The notes below the pieces were generated by a model, which was given only the letters and a program-made list of their open reading frames with translations, had not been told where the DNA came from and did not search any database. A stretch of DNA of 64,000 nucleotides from Ariolimax columbianus (Eukaryota > Mollusca > Gastropoda > Stylommatophora > Arionidae), in NCBI GenBank assembly GCA_036924085.1, contig JAVGWX010000005.1, forward strand, positions 38,347,983 to 38,411,982, in the 5' to 3' direction. Positions 10,406-21,795 of this stretch are shown here, piece after piece; position 1 is the stretch's first letter, and every line of letters begins with the position of its first letter. A program made the position numbers and the translations under genes.

Positions 10406-11712
10406 TCCTAATCAATTCCGATGAATGAACAATAACATTGTTTAAAGAATGTGTTCGCTCAGTGTATATACGTCTAATATCTAGGCCGTTGTTGTTGTTT
10501 AATGACATTAATGCATATTTTACTCTGTGGTGAACCTTGAAAAAGACGTAAAGAAGCGAGTTGCAATAGTTTTCCTCACATCCAGATCGTGTTGATGAAG
10601 CTAGACATGGGTCTTTCAGTGTCCTTGTTTTCTATGTGGAGATCACTATTATGGGGTTAACGCCGATCCATACATCGTTAGCCAGACAGCCTTGAAAATA
10701 GTATTTATCAAGTGAACCCTTCGTGGAAAATAGGTGTGATGTTGGTCAGTATGTTGCGCCTGACACCTGCCGCGACGTCATGGCGAGTATGTTGGGCCTA
10801 AACATGCTAGCGTTTCAGTTCCCGACATATCTTAGATACACGATATATTACTGTTGTAGGCGGTGTGTACTTTTACAGTTCCAGATGACACTGTGCAGGT
10901 CCCGCTCTTGTGTTAGGTGTATGTAGCTAGGATGGAGATTTACTAGGTTCGAGTGGCTTGTTTCTCTGCTACGTTGAAACAAGTGGCCCGGAGGGTGGTG
11001 AAACCGATGTGCGAGTCCATCTTAAAAAACTCAAACAGTAGAGCAGAGTAGACTGTCAGCCTGTTACGTGCCATTTATGCTGTTTTTAACAGGATTCATG
11101 CTGTCCTTGTAATTCACAAAGGCCCCGGCGGACCACTCGGGACTATGTTATAGTAACGATACGATATTAATAATTCACATACATTTAGCATACGAAGAAT
11201 CATTTTCTTTCGGCTATACCAACTTTTCAGTGTAAGACATGTCACTAGAAAACAAAAACATGTCACGTGATTTGCCCACCACATTATATGGATTTGATAA
11301 ACATGTCGATGGCTGCAAACAACGAATGATATGATGTATGTGTAGTATAAATATCGTTAATTGGAAGAAGAGTAATCCGCAATGTTTGATGCACGAGAAA
11401 TAATTAGCGAAGCAAACACAGAACGTCAAAGACCAGAAAGTATGTAAGCAAAATAGCGACAATGATTGCTAAGGCAACCAGTTTTAAGCGCTTGAAAATT
11501 GTGTATTGAACATCGCATAAGGAACTTGCAGCAAAAATCAGTTCAGAGATCAAATCGCAGTACTTCAGATGACAAGTGAGTAATGGTGCGAGAATTAAAT
11601 GGGTCCAGTAATATGGTCGACTAGACATCCCCCAAAATGTGTCATGGTAGCCCTGCACCTTATCACACTAAACGTTTGTTACTAGAAATCATTAATTTAT
11701 CTTGATTTAGAT
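10405..11712. other. No gene recognised
   Basis: About 1.3 kb between the RTE-like relic and the hAT terminus. Short frames exist on both strands but show no recognised domain. Confidence 0.35.
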
Positions 11713-11731
11713 CAGTGGTTCCCAAACGGGG

Positions 11732-12285
11732 TCGTACCGTCCATTACTGCACTGTGGGATTGCATAGAAAGATGAGACGAAGATATCTACGGCGTCAGAC
11801 AATACATGTGATTGCATATCACAATACGATCGCAGCAGACTCAATCACACGGGGGAACACATAGATAGCATTAGGAATTGTGCCGGCTTGCATTATGTCC
11901 TTTCGTGCAGCTAGTTTCTTTTTATTGAGTCGTATTTTTGGCTCATTCCTTGCTCATGAGAGCATCGTTTGCGGTTGTAGCGCTACAGTCTTTGCGGATC
12001 AGAGCAAACCGGTCCCAGTAAGCAGTATTGGTAAACAGAACTATTCAGGGATACTTTTATGCAGGATGTGTATAGTTTCTTCTAACCTTCACATTTACGC
12101 GAGCGCTTGTCTGGCCTGAGCTCACCATCTGTCAGTTACAGCGTATGGAATCCTGACAATGTTGCGCTACTAAGGACTTCAAAACTCTATCCTGCCAGCG
12201 TGCGGAGACAGCTCAGCTGGAAAGGATTGAGTTTCCTGACATGACTGCTAAAGACTGTTTTGCTAACGTATAGAAGTGGGGTTAG
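11732..12285. other. hAT left interior; no gene recognised
   Basis: Between the hAT left end and the nested I-like relic. A 79-codon plus frame at 11880-12119 has no recognised domain. Confidence 0.35.
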
Positions 12286-12289
12286 CATC

Positions 12290-12700
12290 ACAACACGATA
12301 GATCCCAATCTTAGTGGCTGAGGTTCACGAAGGAGTCCATGCGTTTCAAGTCTTCGCCGGTTCAGCACATCTTTCCGTGTATGATCGCTCCCCTTTGCCA
12401 GACTGCCTCTCATGCTTTCTATAAATAGGATCGTCCTGCAGAATATGTTCTGATATTTGCTTGGGTGACACGCAATTGTACGCTGCGGTATCTATAAGAC
12501 CCGTTCTGTGCAGGTGAGCCTTGCGACTGCAATGTTCCGTTCTGAGTCAGCAGCTCTTTGTCTGCCCATCTCTGCCAAGCGTGTCAATGATGAAATTTGT
12601 TGGCGTATATTCGTTGTTTCTATCTCTCCATTCCGTTGCCATCAGACATTGTTTGATGAGCGTCATTGCTTATTTATATAGCTCTCTGACGACTGGCTTG
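12290..12700 (-). pseudogene. I/R1-like retrotransposon C-terminus, minus strand, nested in the hAT
   Basis: The minus strand reads LRTEHCSRKAHLHRTGLIDT, then AAYNCVSPKQISEHILQDDP and IYRKHERQSG. This corresponds to the LRTGHCRLRxHLxRIGL...CxCGxPxQTxEHxLQxCPxY module after RNase H in I/R1-type ORF2. Two knuckle cysteines are mutated (Y and D positions), and stops occur. It probably belongs to a different family from the 42618 copy. Confidence 0.65.
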
Positions 12701-13265
12701 TGATATTCCTTTCTAGTTTCAAGTTTCAGCCTGGATCTCCAAGAGCCCGCCACAAGAATTAGCTAGACACGCGTTAACATATATACCAAAGCATTTTCAT
12801 TTTCCAGAAGATTGATAATTTCTGGTTTGGCTTTTAACATATGCACTGCTGAAAATTATTACGAAAGCCAATATTTGACTTTCATATTGCATTTGGCGGT
12901 CTTGATTTATGTAAAAATGTCGAATTGTTTAAAACATGTATTATTTCCACCAGTAAAGTTCAATCTGAAACTGATGTAGTCGTATTCCAGTGTTTGCCAA
13001 TAATACAACAATTTACAGTGTTTTTAAAACTGAAATTTCAATTGCAAATACTAAGTGTCAACCGAAAATCGCTGTTTACATTTTCTACTGACATGATTAA
13101 AATATGTAAGTACACATCCGGGCTACTAATAATTAAACACATTTTCTAACAATGATATGTCACTTTTAAAGTATTATGCGATTACATGTCTTAAAGGAAA
13201 ATGTAAATCAAAACAGGGTTCAATAAAACCACCATTGACATTTCCTCTATTTATGTTCAGGTTGG
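12700..13265. other. No gene seen
   Basis: A+T-rich interior of the hAT interval. No recognised coding relic. Confidence 0.35.
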
Positions 13266-13269
13266 GAAA

Positions 13270-13705
13270 TTAATTACGAATAAGAAGTTGGTGAAAGTCT
13301 TAAGAGCCTGGGTTTTTCCTCTGTCAGTATATGGCTACGCACCATGAACGATTGACAAAAAAAACTTTCAGAAAAGGAACGGAGAAAAAGACAATTATAG
13401 ACATTTAACAAGAGTTGAGCATATAGTAGAACTGGTTTATCAATTCCATTTTGGTCAGAAAATGTAAATACTTTGCTGACATTAAGAGACACAACGGTCT
13501 TTGGAGAATAGTGATATAAGATATGATGCCAAGCAAAAGAACCAGCGGTAGACCAAGAAGACGATGGCACCAAGATATCCACGAATGCATGGGCATGACT
13601 GTGACGGAGGCAGAAGTTTTGGCAACGGATAGAGTTTCTTTCAGATAGCATGTGATGGGTGAAAAATTATATACAGGACATGCCACATGATGATGATGTG
13701 CACTT
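13270..13705 (+). pseudogene. RTE-like (ATG-tail group) 3' end
   Basis: Aligns by eye with 37395-37810: KVLRAW...FPLSVYGYAP, a middle part matching TEKKTIIDI, VYQFHFGQKM, then KRHNGLWRI, a degraded RTSGRPRRRWHQDIHECMGM and TVTEAEVLATDRVSFR. It ends with GGACATGCCACATGATGATGATG, the trinucleotide tail of the group. Frameshifts and stops make it a pseudogene. The copy lies inside the hAT interval and is therefore younger than it. Confidence 0.8.
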
Positions 13706-13829
13706 ATTTCTTCATTCTACCAATACAATTTAAATGATTAAATCCTTAGTTTCAGAATGGAAATGGCAGAAACAGAGAAATAAAAAAGGAACGAAGACAA
13801 AATCGTTTGAAATATATCTTGCATGATTT

Positions 13830-15360
13830 ATAGATGCACCAACAAGACTGCATGTATTCTCTTGTGAGACAAAATCATTCAGACTGATTGACCATTTAAG
13901 AAAGCCCACATCTTGACAAGTTAGAAAAGAACATATTTTATGTTGTTGAAAATCACATTGTAATACATTTGAAAAGCATTGGACTCTGTTAAACATGATT
14001 CACAATGTTCCACAACAAAATACTGATGGTTTGTAATTGTTGATAACTAGGAAAGTCCCACACAATTGGTTCCGAACTACCAACTGTTAGTGAGTTCTGA
14101 ATGCTGTTTCGCAAAAGTTACCACATGATATCATTGCGATGATCTCTCTCATCATCAGTTCAGTTCAAAGACACATAGATGATAAAGTTGAGAATGTGGA
14201 AGATAAGCTGTACAACACAGCGAGGACAACATCATTTGCGTAACAGCTGATGAGCAAACTTTACCAGAAAAATCTGTCTTTTGCTTCTTTCTGATTTACG
14301 TTTGATAAAATACGAGAGAGTTTGGTTAAAGAATTTCTATTCAACGCAACAACCGATACAAAATGAATGTTTCTTGTGGCCGAAGTTCTTCAAAGAAAAT
14401 CCCACTCATTAACATATTTGCTTGTGAAACTGATGTAGCAGCATCAATGCCTGGTCGCCACAGTTAAAGTGCTTGAAAAAAATATGTGTCAAATTGCTAT
14501 TCCTTTCACTGTGTCATTCATTGTCAGCATCTTGTTGCAAAAAAACAACTTACTCATGGCATGCTTAATTCATTGACAATGTTATCACTGCAGTGAATAC
14601 AATGAAAGTCTACGCGCACAATGATCGACTATTCAGGGAGCTCTGCTTGAGAATAATGAAGACTAAACGTGTGCTGCTTACTGTCGCCCATCAACAGGAA
14701 TCTGTTTGACACACTTGTACAACATTAGTGATATTGCTGTGTGTGTTTTTTTTTTAAGACACGAGTGCTTGTGTTAGTCCAATAATAAGGCATGACATTG
14801 TTAATTGGTCTGACCTTTTTGCAGAGCTCAATAAAATAACGTTGCAGTTGAAAGGAAAAGGCACCCATCTTGTTTTGACCAAATCTGTCTTATCTACTTT
14901 TATTGTATAGTTAACTCTACTCGAGCGCAATTTAAACCGTTGCGAGCTTTATCAATATCCAAGTTCGCCTGAGTCAGAACAGAATGTCGGGAACAAGGTG
15001 ACGATCTGCAAGTTGTGTGTGAACATTTGAATAAACCACACGAAGATATCTTATCGATTCGGTGATCTTTTTATGATGGAAATTTCAGACCGACTGATTA
15101 ATTGATTATTCAGATATTGATGAAGTAGGAGAAAGAATAAATGAATCCACACAATGACAGTGAGCGAAAGCCAAAGTTTAAGAAATCGTAGCTCGAGTTT
15201 TGGTTCAAGGAAGTCATTTCTCATCTATATGCTGGATTATGGAGTATAGTTAAGAAGATCCTGTTGCATTTCCAACATCATCTTTAGTTGAGCGTGGTTT
15301 TAATTTGGTCAGCCTACATCTCTTCAAACAAAGAATTGACTCCAAGTGACTAAACATGGT
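13830..15360 (+). pseudogene. hAT-Charlie-like transposase relic (ZBED5/SCAND3-type)
   Basis: The transposase is readable across several frames. Recognisable blocks are VQRHIDDKVENVEDKLYNT (about 14170-14220), ACETDVAASMPGRH (14420-14461), CVIHCQHLVAKK (about 14510-14545), YAHNDRLFRELC (14611-14646), SDLFAELNKITLQLKGKGT (about 14808-14866) and LVERGF (15283-15300), which is the start of the hAT C-terminal dimerisation motif. The order and spacing fit the family that also gave rise to ZBED5, SCAND3 and FAM200 in vertebrates. Many stops and frameshifts mean it cannot be made. An N-terminal BED finger could not be confirmed. Confidence 0.8.
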
Positions 15361-15373
15361 TGGGAAGGAAGAC

Positions 15374-15735
15374 TAACGTCTGGTCAGCCAAAATATACTG
15401 ATCAGACATGTTAGTCAGGGTCAGGCAAAACATACTGACCAAGACCCTCACATTGGTTTCGAAGTAGCGCTTCTTGGGAACGGGCTGTTTTCATGACAGC
15501 CTAGCTAACAAGGTGAAGGATCGATTTGAATTCCGTGGTAGTGTGAGACATGATTGAAGCCAAACATAGCACAACCGCCTGGATGACCCCAGCCCATTTT
15601 CATCAGCACTCTTTGGATCTGAGGAAAACTACTGCAACCTGTCACATGACGTCATGTTCAATGCGCATAAGAGAGTGAACCTACTCATTGTGTGCATTCG
15701 AAACAACAGCATGGACATTAACTTAATTGTTGCTG
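15374..15735 (+). repeat. Family R repeat, copy 2, inside the hAT
   Basis: Begins GAAGACTAACGTCTGGTCAG, followed by one full internal unit (TACTGATCAGACATGTTAG, TCAGGGTCAGGCAAAACATA). Next comes the conserved middle (AGTAGCGCTTCTTGGGAACG, GCTAACAAGGTGAAGGATCG, AACCGCCTGGATGACC, TTTTCATCAGCAC). It ends ATTGTGTGCATTCGAAACAAC. It matches 54948-55290 along its full length. Its place downstream of LVERGF and before the hAT right end shows that it inserted there. Confidence 0.75.
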
Positions 15736-15885
15736 TTTTGAATGTTTTTTCTTTTTACCTTCCTTACCGGTTCTTTGAAAACCGCTATTCTGAGTAATGA
15801 CTTGTATAGTGTAATGGACAATGTTAGTGTACATGAGTGTGTGTAGCAAAGGTGGCGATAACGTAACAAACTTTGAGAGTCACTG

Positions 15886-16215
15886 TCCTAGATACACACA
15901 CAAAATGAAAGCTGGAAAGTAATATAGTCTATCAAAATGTCCTCATTGTGCCAAAAATGGTCGTAAGAAAGGCTGGATTTATGATGACACCCTTTTGAGT
16001 TTGTCTGGCTGGTCACACATATTATCTCGTGTCTTTCTGTACAGCTGAACGAATTAACCAGACTGAAGACGACCGTTACTTTCGGGATTTAGTTTTCGTC
16101 CTCTTTGTATTTATGTTATGTTGTTAAATGTTATGTTATGCTATGGTGTATTATGTTATTTTATAATGTGACTTAACTTAACGTCTGTATACTAGTTTCG
16201 AAGACTCTGCAGAGT
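15886..16215. other. No gene seen
   Basis: Short interval between the hAT right end and a CR1-like relic, with TTATGTTATG-type simple sequence near 16105-16160. Confidence 0.4.
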
Positions 16216-16219
16216 ATGT

Positions 16220-16400
16220 ATACATTCAGTTTATTTTACTTCACGTGATCTAAAAATAATTATGCGCATTTAATTTATTCTTTAATGCATTAATTGACCC
16301 TATCTCCTCAATTGTATATGGCAATGCATTCCATGCATTCACCACACTATCATTAAAAATCGACCTAGTATCTACTCTGGGCGCTATATATATATAATGT
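16220..16400 (-). pseudogene. CR1/Jockey-like polymerase C-terminus, minus strand
   Basis: The minus strand reads PRVDTRSIFNDSVVNAWNAL, then PYTIEEIGSINALKNKLNAH and a stop. This is the conserved end of many CR1/L2/Jockey-like reverse transcriptases (R...FF..RVVN.WN.LP..VV.A.SVN.FKNRLD). The 3' flank shares AACGTCTGTATACT with the relic at 25660-25800. The 5' remainder is not recognised. Confidence 0.65.
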
Positions 16401-16860
16401 TCCCACTGTGACATCAAAGCCAAAATATCAGTTTTCTCATTGACAATAAAAATCCATCAAGGCTAATATAGTAGATTCGCAGAAAGTTCTCTAGGTTTGC
16501 GGGGTGTCATGTTCATCATCCTCTTCTGTCGTTGCGTCCACTGTTCCGTCTGGTTCCCATAGGAACATACGACCTCAGCAGGTGCAATATGTAAATTTAT
16601 TGTTAATGCCACCATCTTGAGATCCATCAACGCAATCAGGACTGAACTAACTGCTCTTCCACTAAAGGAAGCAAAATATTCATTGTTACTCGTTTCTGTC
16701 CTTGTTGGTTCCAATTTAGCGCATGTCGTGTTATACTGTCCTCTCTAGCGATAACCATCACTGCTGCGATTGTTAAAGCAGGAATCCGAAGTTGGCTACA
16801 CCTAGACTTCCCAGATTAACGATGACTGTTAATTTCATATCCAAAATTAAATATAAACGC
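16400..16860. other. No gene recognised
   Basis: An 83-codon minus frame (16463-16714) shows no domain. The sequence may belong to the same CR1-like insertion, but I cannot support this. Confidence 0.3.
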
Positions 16861-16864
16861 AAAG

Positions 16865-17395
16865 CTCCATTCTCATACCGGAAACTGTTGACACCCTCCA
16901 TTCTGCACAGCAACAATTTTGCACACAAGTCTCATCGTGTAAACCTATTCTGATTTCTGACCACACATTAACGATCTTTCTATATTCATTCTATATGTGT
17001 AGCCCATCCTGATTTTCACTGAGAAGAGCTGATCTTACGTCTCAAGTCTTTTCGTGGGGTCCTACGCTCTTCCTCTTTGTGTAGCATTAATCCTATTACA
17101 GATTATACCCCAACCTGTTTATCACCACGTAGCCATGGTAACACGTCTCACTGTATCACATAATTTCAACATAATTATTCTCAATGCAGCATCGACGATA
17201 TTTCTCTTCCTCTATTCATGTAGTCTGATTCTGTTTTCTCACAGCACGGAATCGATCATACGTTTCATTGTATACATATAGCCCCGTCCTGATTTTTCAC
17301 CACACAACATCTGGCATACGTCTCACTCTTTCTACGTAGCCCCTTCCTGATTTTTCACAATGCAGCACCGAGACACTTGTGCATGTTTTCAGAGT
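16865..17395. repeat. Degenerate minisatellite, about 60-70 bp units
   Basis: Imperfect units share CCTGATTTTTCACCACACA, GTAGCCC and CATACGTCTCACT. Copies are strongly diverged, especially at the left. The 75-codon frame at 17054-17281 lies inside and is an artefact. Confidence 0.7.
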
Positions 17396-17477
17396 TCTTA
17401 AATTAAACAGCTATATGTGATCGATGTTGCTCTATTATTTATACAGAAGGAATGCAATGTAACAACAGTAGGTACCG

Positions 17478-17815
17478 ACACATAACCTCTTATACTAATG
17501 TATACTACGATATATAAACTCATATACTAATGTACACTACGACTCATAAACTCAAATACGACTGTAAACTATGACACAAAAACTCTAATGCGACTGAATA
17601 CTACGAAACATTATCTCTAACACGACTGTATACTACGAAACATAAACTCCAATACGACTGTATACTACGACACATAAACTCTAATACGACCGTATACTGC
17701 GACACATAAACTCGAATACGACTGTATACTATGACACATAAACTCCCATACTAATTTATATTACGACACATAAACTGCCATACTAATGACTACTACAACA
17801 CATAAACTGCATTGC
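17478..17815. repeat. 32-bp minisatellite, about ten copies
   Basis: Units of 32 bp of the form GACACATAAACTC-AATACGA followed by CTGTATACTAC. Early and late units carry CTAATGTA variants. Confidence 0.9.
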
Positions 17816-18490
17816 TATTCAAACCTTTTCAAGGACCTCGTTGATTATTCAGTTCAGTTGGGAAAGGTGTTTGAGGGGGGAGAGAGAGGGGCAGTGGGGT
17901 AGTTGCTGCAAATATTGAAGCATCTGATGAAAACAACTGATTGTCATGGTTATTCAAATTAATAAACTACATGATGGTGATACATTATTTAGATACATTT
18001 AATCGTGCAGTTATATTGACTACAAATCCCAACATAATCTTGATAATTTGTCATTTATGTGCACTTTGGCATTAGGAAGGAAATACTTCCCACAGTGAAA
18101 AATAATGTCTTACACGGGAACCCTTTGTATTACTGAAGAAAGTCCAGTCACTTTTGTTGGACACTAAGAATGTCTATGGTTGAGCTTCTGGGAATGTTCA
18201 TACATGTCACAGAGATGACGGTTTGGTGTTCTTAACAGATGGTATCCCAATGTTTCGCTTCATGGAATTGTGCCAATACGACAGGTTGACAGACAACTTG
18301 CATACATTTATTCGCTTATTTATAGACTGCTAGATCGTTTTATCAACACAGGAACTGTGGAAAAAGCCAAAAGGTCAGCCCGTACAAGAATAAACAATGT
18401 GCAATAATATTTATACGTGGTTCTAGTGGGACTGAGAAAGACAGCAACCACAGCCACGTCTATGAGAATGCAAATTAATAGTAGCAAGCA
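17816..18490. other. No gene seen
   Basis: Unique-looking sequence with a short purine run (GGGGGGAGAGAGAGGGG near 17876). No coding relic was recognised. Confidence 0.4.
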
Positions 18491-18494
18491 ACGT

Positions 18495-19232
18495 CACTGT
18501 TGGTAAGTTAATTATTCAGTGTATTAGGTAGTTAGTTAGTTATTCAATGTATTAGTTAGTTAGTTATTCAGTGTATTAGTTGTTAGTTAGTGATTCAGTG
18601 TATTAGTTAGTTAGTTTTTCAGTGTATTAGTTAGTTAGTTATTCAGTGTATTAGTTGTTAGTTAGTTATTCAGTGTATTAGTTAGTTAGTTATTCAGTGT
18701 ATTAGTTGTTAGTTAGTTATTCAATGTATTAGTTAGTTTTTCAGTGTATTAGTTAGTTAGGTATTCAGTGTATTAGATAGTTAGTTAGTTAGTCAGTGTA
18801 TTAGTTGTTAGTTAGTAATTCAGTGTATTAGTTAGTTATTCAGTGTATTAGTTAGTTAGTTGTTCAGTGTATTAGTTAGTTATTCAGTGTATTAGTTAGT
18901 TAGTTAGTTATTCAGTGTATTAATTAGTTAGGTATTCAGTGTATTAGTTAGTTAGTTATTCAGTTTATTAGTTAGTTAGTTATTCAGTGTATTAGTTCGT
19001 TAGTTATTCAGTTATTTAGTATATTAGTTACTTAGTTATGCAGTGTATTAGTTAATTAGTTAGTTATTCAGTGTATTAGTTAGTTAGTTATTCGATTTAT
19101 TGTTTACTTATTATGTTTATTGGTTAGTTATTCAGTTTATTAGTTAGTTAGTTATTGCGTTTATTAGCTAGTAAGTTATTCAGTTTAGTAGTTAGTTAGT
19201 TATTCAGTATATTAGTTAGTTAGTAAGAAAGT
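18495..19232. repeat. TTAGTTAG / ATTCAGTGTA minisatellite
   Basis: Over 700 bp of alternating TTAG runs and ATTCAGTGTA, with units of roughly 20-25 bp and variable TTAG number. It is not a telomeric array: neither TTAGG nor TTAGGG runs occur. Confidence 0.95.
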
Positions 19233-19281
19233 TAGTCGTCCATCACAAGCAACGATGGCAACAGCTTCAGACATTGTCTCT

Positions 19282-19635
19282 TCAGATGTGACCGTAAATT
19301 ACTCTACAAGCCTTTCTGAGCGTAAAATACTTTACATCATGTTGGGCACACATGACCTGCGTTAGTAATTGAGCCGTTTTACATTGAAATAGGTAATCTG
19401 CTCGACAATGCAAGCACCAGCCGTGAGTTATAGAAATGCGCCAGGCTGAGCGTTTCGCCGCAAGCATTTCCCGTGCAAGGTAATTAATTGGGACATTATT
19501 TAAAAACACTTTCAGAGTGTTCGTTTTAGAGTCGCAACCCGTTACATGAAACAAATCTTTGCAATATGTCACGCAGTAAGTCCTCGCCTTGCACGTGATC
19601 ATCGCTTTGTTACTTTGGTTTGGTCTCGACATCAT
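19282..19635 (-). other. Unassigned 117-codon open frame
   Basis: An ATG-to-stop minus-strand frame with a Cys/His-containing middle (HGWCLHCRADYLFQC). I recognise no family, no neighbouring gene and no splice context. A chance frame is the simplest explanation. Listed only because it is the longest non-repetitive frame in this stretch. Confidence 0.15.
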
Positions 19636-19639
19636 CTAG

Positions 19640-20165
19640 CATGGACACGTCAGCTGTGCTCATTTACGAATAAGGTAAGTTTCTCAATGTAGTTTATCGA
19701 TGACATAATCCATGTGTGGATATGGTGCAGAGAACGTTTTCAAGATAGCACATCTAGGAAAAATAGTCCTTTTGGAAGTGACTCAGTCATGTATGTTGTG
19801 ACTTTCCCATGAGACACAGAACATCTCTGCATAGTGTTGATGTGAACCTGATATGGATTTTCCATAGAAATAATAACCTTAAGCCTCTTGCTCTACCAGC
19901 TATTAAGACGGTGGAGCAAGTCCGTATACTACGAGATGGCAATGTCTATCCCCACATATCCCGCGTCTTTAATCTAGCAGCAACATGTCACCCCGCACGA
20001 ACCAGCCAGCCCTTTTCCCTGATCGTAAGTGTGCTGATCATCTCATAGACACTTTGGGACAATCATCATTCCCCAGCTGGTGACCTCAACCAACACAAAA
20101 CCTGCAACATAACTAACGCGCACAGCAGCGCATTGTCAGGAGGTCAATGTTACCTATGAAACAGC
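19640..20165. other. No gene seen
   Basis: No recognised repeat or coding relic. A 79-codon plus frame at 19809-20048 has no identifiable domain. Confidence 0.35.
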
Positions 20166-20171
20166 GTTGCC

Positions 20172-20337
20172 TGGTTTTTATCAATATCCGTGGCTATGAT
20201 CAATATCCGTGGCTTGTATCAATATCCGTGGCCTGTATGAATATCCGTGGCTTGTATCAATGTCCGTGGCTTGTATGAATGTCCGTGGCTTGTATCAATG
20301 TCCGTGGCTTGTATGAATGTCCGTGGTTTGTATCATA
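20172..20337. repeat. 19-bp minisatellite with alternating variants
   Basis: Units of 19 bp, GTATCAATGTCCGTGGCTT alternating with GTATGAATGTCCGTGGCTT, give a 38-bp higher-order period of about four repeats. Confidence 0.9.
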
Positions 20338-20612
20338 CGTTACTGCCCATCTTTATTTCAGCAGCCAGCATGACTTAATTTAAGAAAGAATAACGTGTCC
20401 AACGAAAGAGCAATTGCTCCCATAAAAGTTCGTTATTTTCATGAAACTGACACACACATGATGCCCAATTGATTGAAACACAATTTTATTAAATATGGTT
20501 TATATCTCTTTTTTGGAATTGTTGATATGATCGAATTTGGCACTCCCTTTGCCTGTCTATATCATTGACCAAGACCAAAATTCATAACCTGATTTCTGAC
20601 ACAGTACCTATA
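20338..20612. other. No gene seen
   Basis: Flank between the 19-bp array and SINE-A. No feature was recognised. Confidence 0.4.
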
Positions 20613-20618
20613 GGTATT

Positions 20619-20902
20619 GGGATTCCGTAGCAAAGTGGTTAAGCCGTCGGCTTCGTGATCAGGTGGTGTGGGTTCGAGTTCGGACTCCGCCGTCTTTTTC
20701 ACGGGTGATTGATGCGGAGTCCCCTGCATCTCGTAGTCTCCCCCTAGTTGCCTTGTCCTTAACTTCCGGCTGGGATCGGGCGGCTCGAGACAAGAGAGCG
20801 AGAATAAAAAGTAGCGCAGTTAATCCTTACTAAAAACAGCGCTTGCAAAATTAATTATGCCATCATTGTATACGATATACGGCGGCCTTTGCCTAACCTA
20901 AG
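20619..20902 (+). mobile_element. SINE-A: tRNA-derived SINE, copy 1
   Basis: The tRNA-like head has box A TAGCAAAGTGG (20628-20638) and box B GGTTCGAGTTC (20671-20681). A body with GATGCGGAGTCCCCTGCATC and CTCGTAGTC follows, and the end is a CATCAT...TACGA segment with CCTTTGCCT. It aligns over its whole length with 55540-55827. Short direct repeats GGTATT lie at 20613-20618 and 20903-20908. The tail is not A-rich, so the LINE partner may recognise the CATCATTGTATACGA-like 3' end. It is not a functional tRNA: there is no acceptor pairing and it is embedded in a longer unit. Confidence 0.85.
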
Positions 20903-20929
20903 GGTATTAAAACTAAAGGTCACACTGCG

Positions 20930-21420
20930 TAGGGCACAAACTAATGAATATATCTCGGCAGCATGATATCCACCCGACGTGTGGAGTAACGCCAAGATCT
21001 CCATCGAGACAGACATCCGCATCTACCTGACCTGCGTGGTCCCATCCCTGCTTTACGGCTCCTAAGACGGGACATTACCGAATTATGACTACATCCGCGT
21101 AGTGAGGGTCTTTGCTAAAACATGCCTCCTCCCCATTTCGGAAACACTTGGCCGCCTTCGAGTTTCTTTGTTCGGTCATGCAGTACGGCTGGGCCAGGAA
21201 ACCCCGGCTCACAAGATATTAGACAAGTCGTTAATCAGAGTCAAAAGTCTTTCCCCGACCGGCTGGAGGCGCAGAAGAGCCCGTCCGCGAACAGTTTGGT
21301 TCCAGCAAATACCAACCTTCTTCTCCACCCTGGACGAGGTCTGCAAACACGCCACAACAGTGGGTTATGGATGTGGCTGACCGACGCAACGTGCCTCAGA
21401 AGCTTAAGTGAACATTATTA
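20930..21420 (+). pseudogene. RTE/CR1-like polymerase C-terminus
   Basis: The plus strand reads AKISIETDIRIYLTCVVPSL, then LLYGS, a stop, and after a deletion ETLGRLRVSLFGHAVRLGQE, TPAHKILDKSLI, GWRRRRARPRTVWFQQI and EVCKHATT. This is the C-terminal pattern of endonuclease-RT elements: a conserved LLYGSETW block, then LFGH..RL, then R-GRPR-TW. The deletion removes the LRRIL..W..R segment. It is a dead relic, with no strong hint of the exact clade. Confidence 0.7.
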
Positions 21421-21560
21421 AAGCAGTTTTTGTGTGGCCCTGTGAGTTGGTTTGAGTAATATATAGCAAGACCATCAGATGGAACGCATACATTTATATA
21501 AAATAGCATATGCACAAGTAATATAATGGAAATGTCCACACGTCATACATCAGTATCAGT

Positions 21561-21795
21561 TGAAACGAGAACGAGAGATGAGAGAGAGAAATATAGACAG
21601 AAAGAGAGAGAGAGAGAGAAAGTGGGAGACAGAGAGACGAGAAAGAGAGAGAGAGAGTAGGTAAAGAGAAGAGAAAGCGAGACATAGGAGATAGAGAGAA
21701 AACGCAAGAGAGAGAGAGTGAGAGAGAGAGGAGACATAGAGAAGAGAAAGCGAGGGAGAGGCAGAGAGAGGGAACGAAAAAGAGCTAGATATATA
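21561..21795. repeat. GA-rich simple repeat
   Basis: AGAGAGAG runs with interspersed GAAAGCGAG and ATATAGA. Minus-strand Ser/Leu-rich frames here are artefacts. Confidence 0.95.

Larger units (their letters stand above)
11713..15885 (+). mobile_element. Ancient hAT transposon, probably Charlie-like, with nested inserts
   Basis: The left end CAGTGGTTCCCAAACGGGG (11713-11731) is a typical Charlie-type terminus. The right end, read on the minus strand, is CAGTGACTCTCAAAGTTTG (15867-15885), an imperfect inverted match. Flanking octamers ATTTAGAT and TCCTAGAT share TAGAT, as would a decayed 8-bp TSD. A decayed hAT transposase lies between them in the expected orientation (13830-15360). Inside are an I-like relic (12290-12700), an RTE-like tail (13270-13700) and a family R copy (15374-15735), so this is one of the oldest layers. 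The total of 4.2 kb is inflated by these inserts. Confidence 0.6.

Noticed and set aside
18495..19232. Interstitial telomere repeat (TTAG-rich)
   Set aside because: The unit is TTAG plus ATTCAGTGTA; neither TTAGG nor TTAGGG arrays occur.
19282..19635. A host gene of 117 codons
   Set aside because: No recognised family, splice signals or neighbouring exons; chance is not excluded. Listed only at very low confidence.
20619..20700. A functional tRNA gene
   Set aside because: Pol III boxes are present, but the unit continues as a 285-bp SINE with TSDs, and a second copy lies at 55540.
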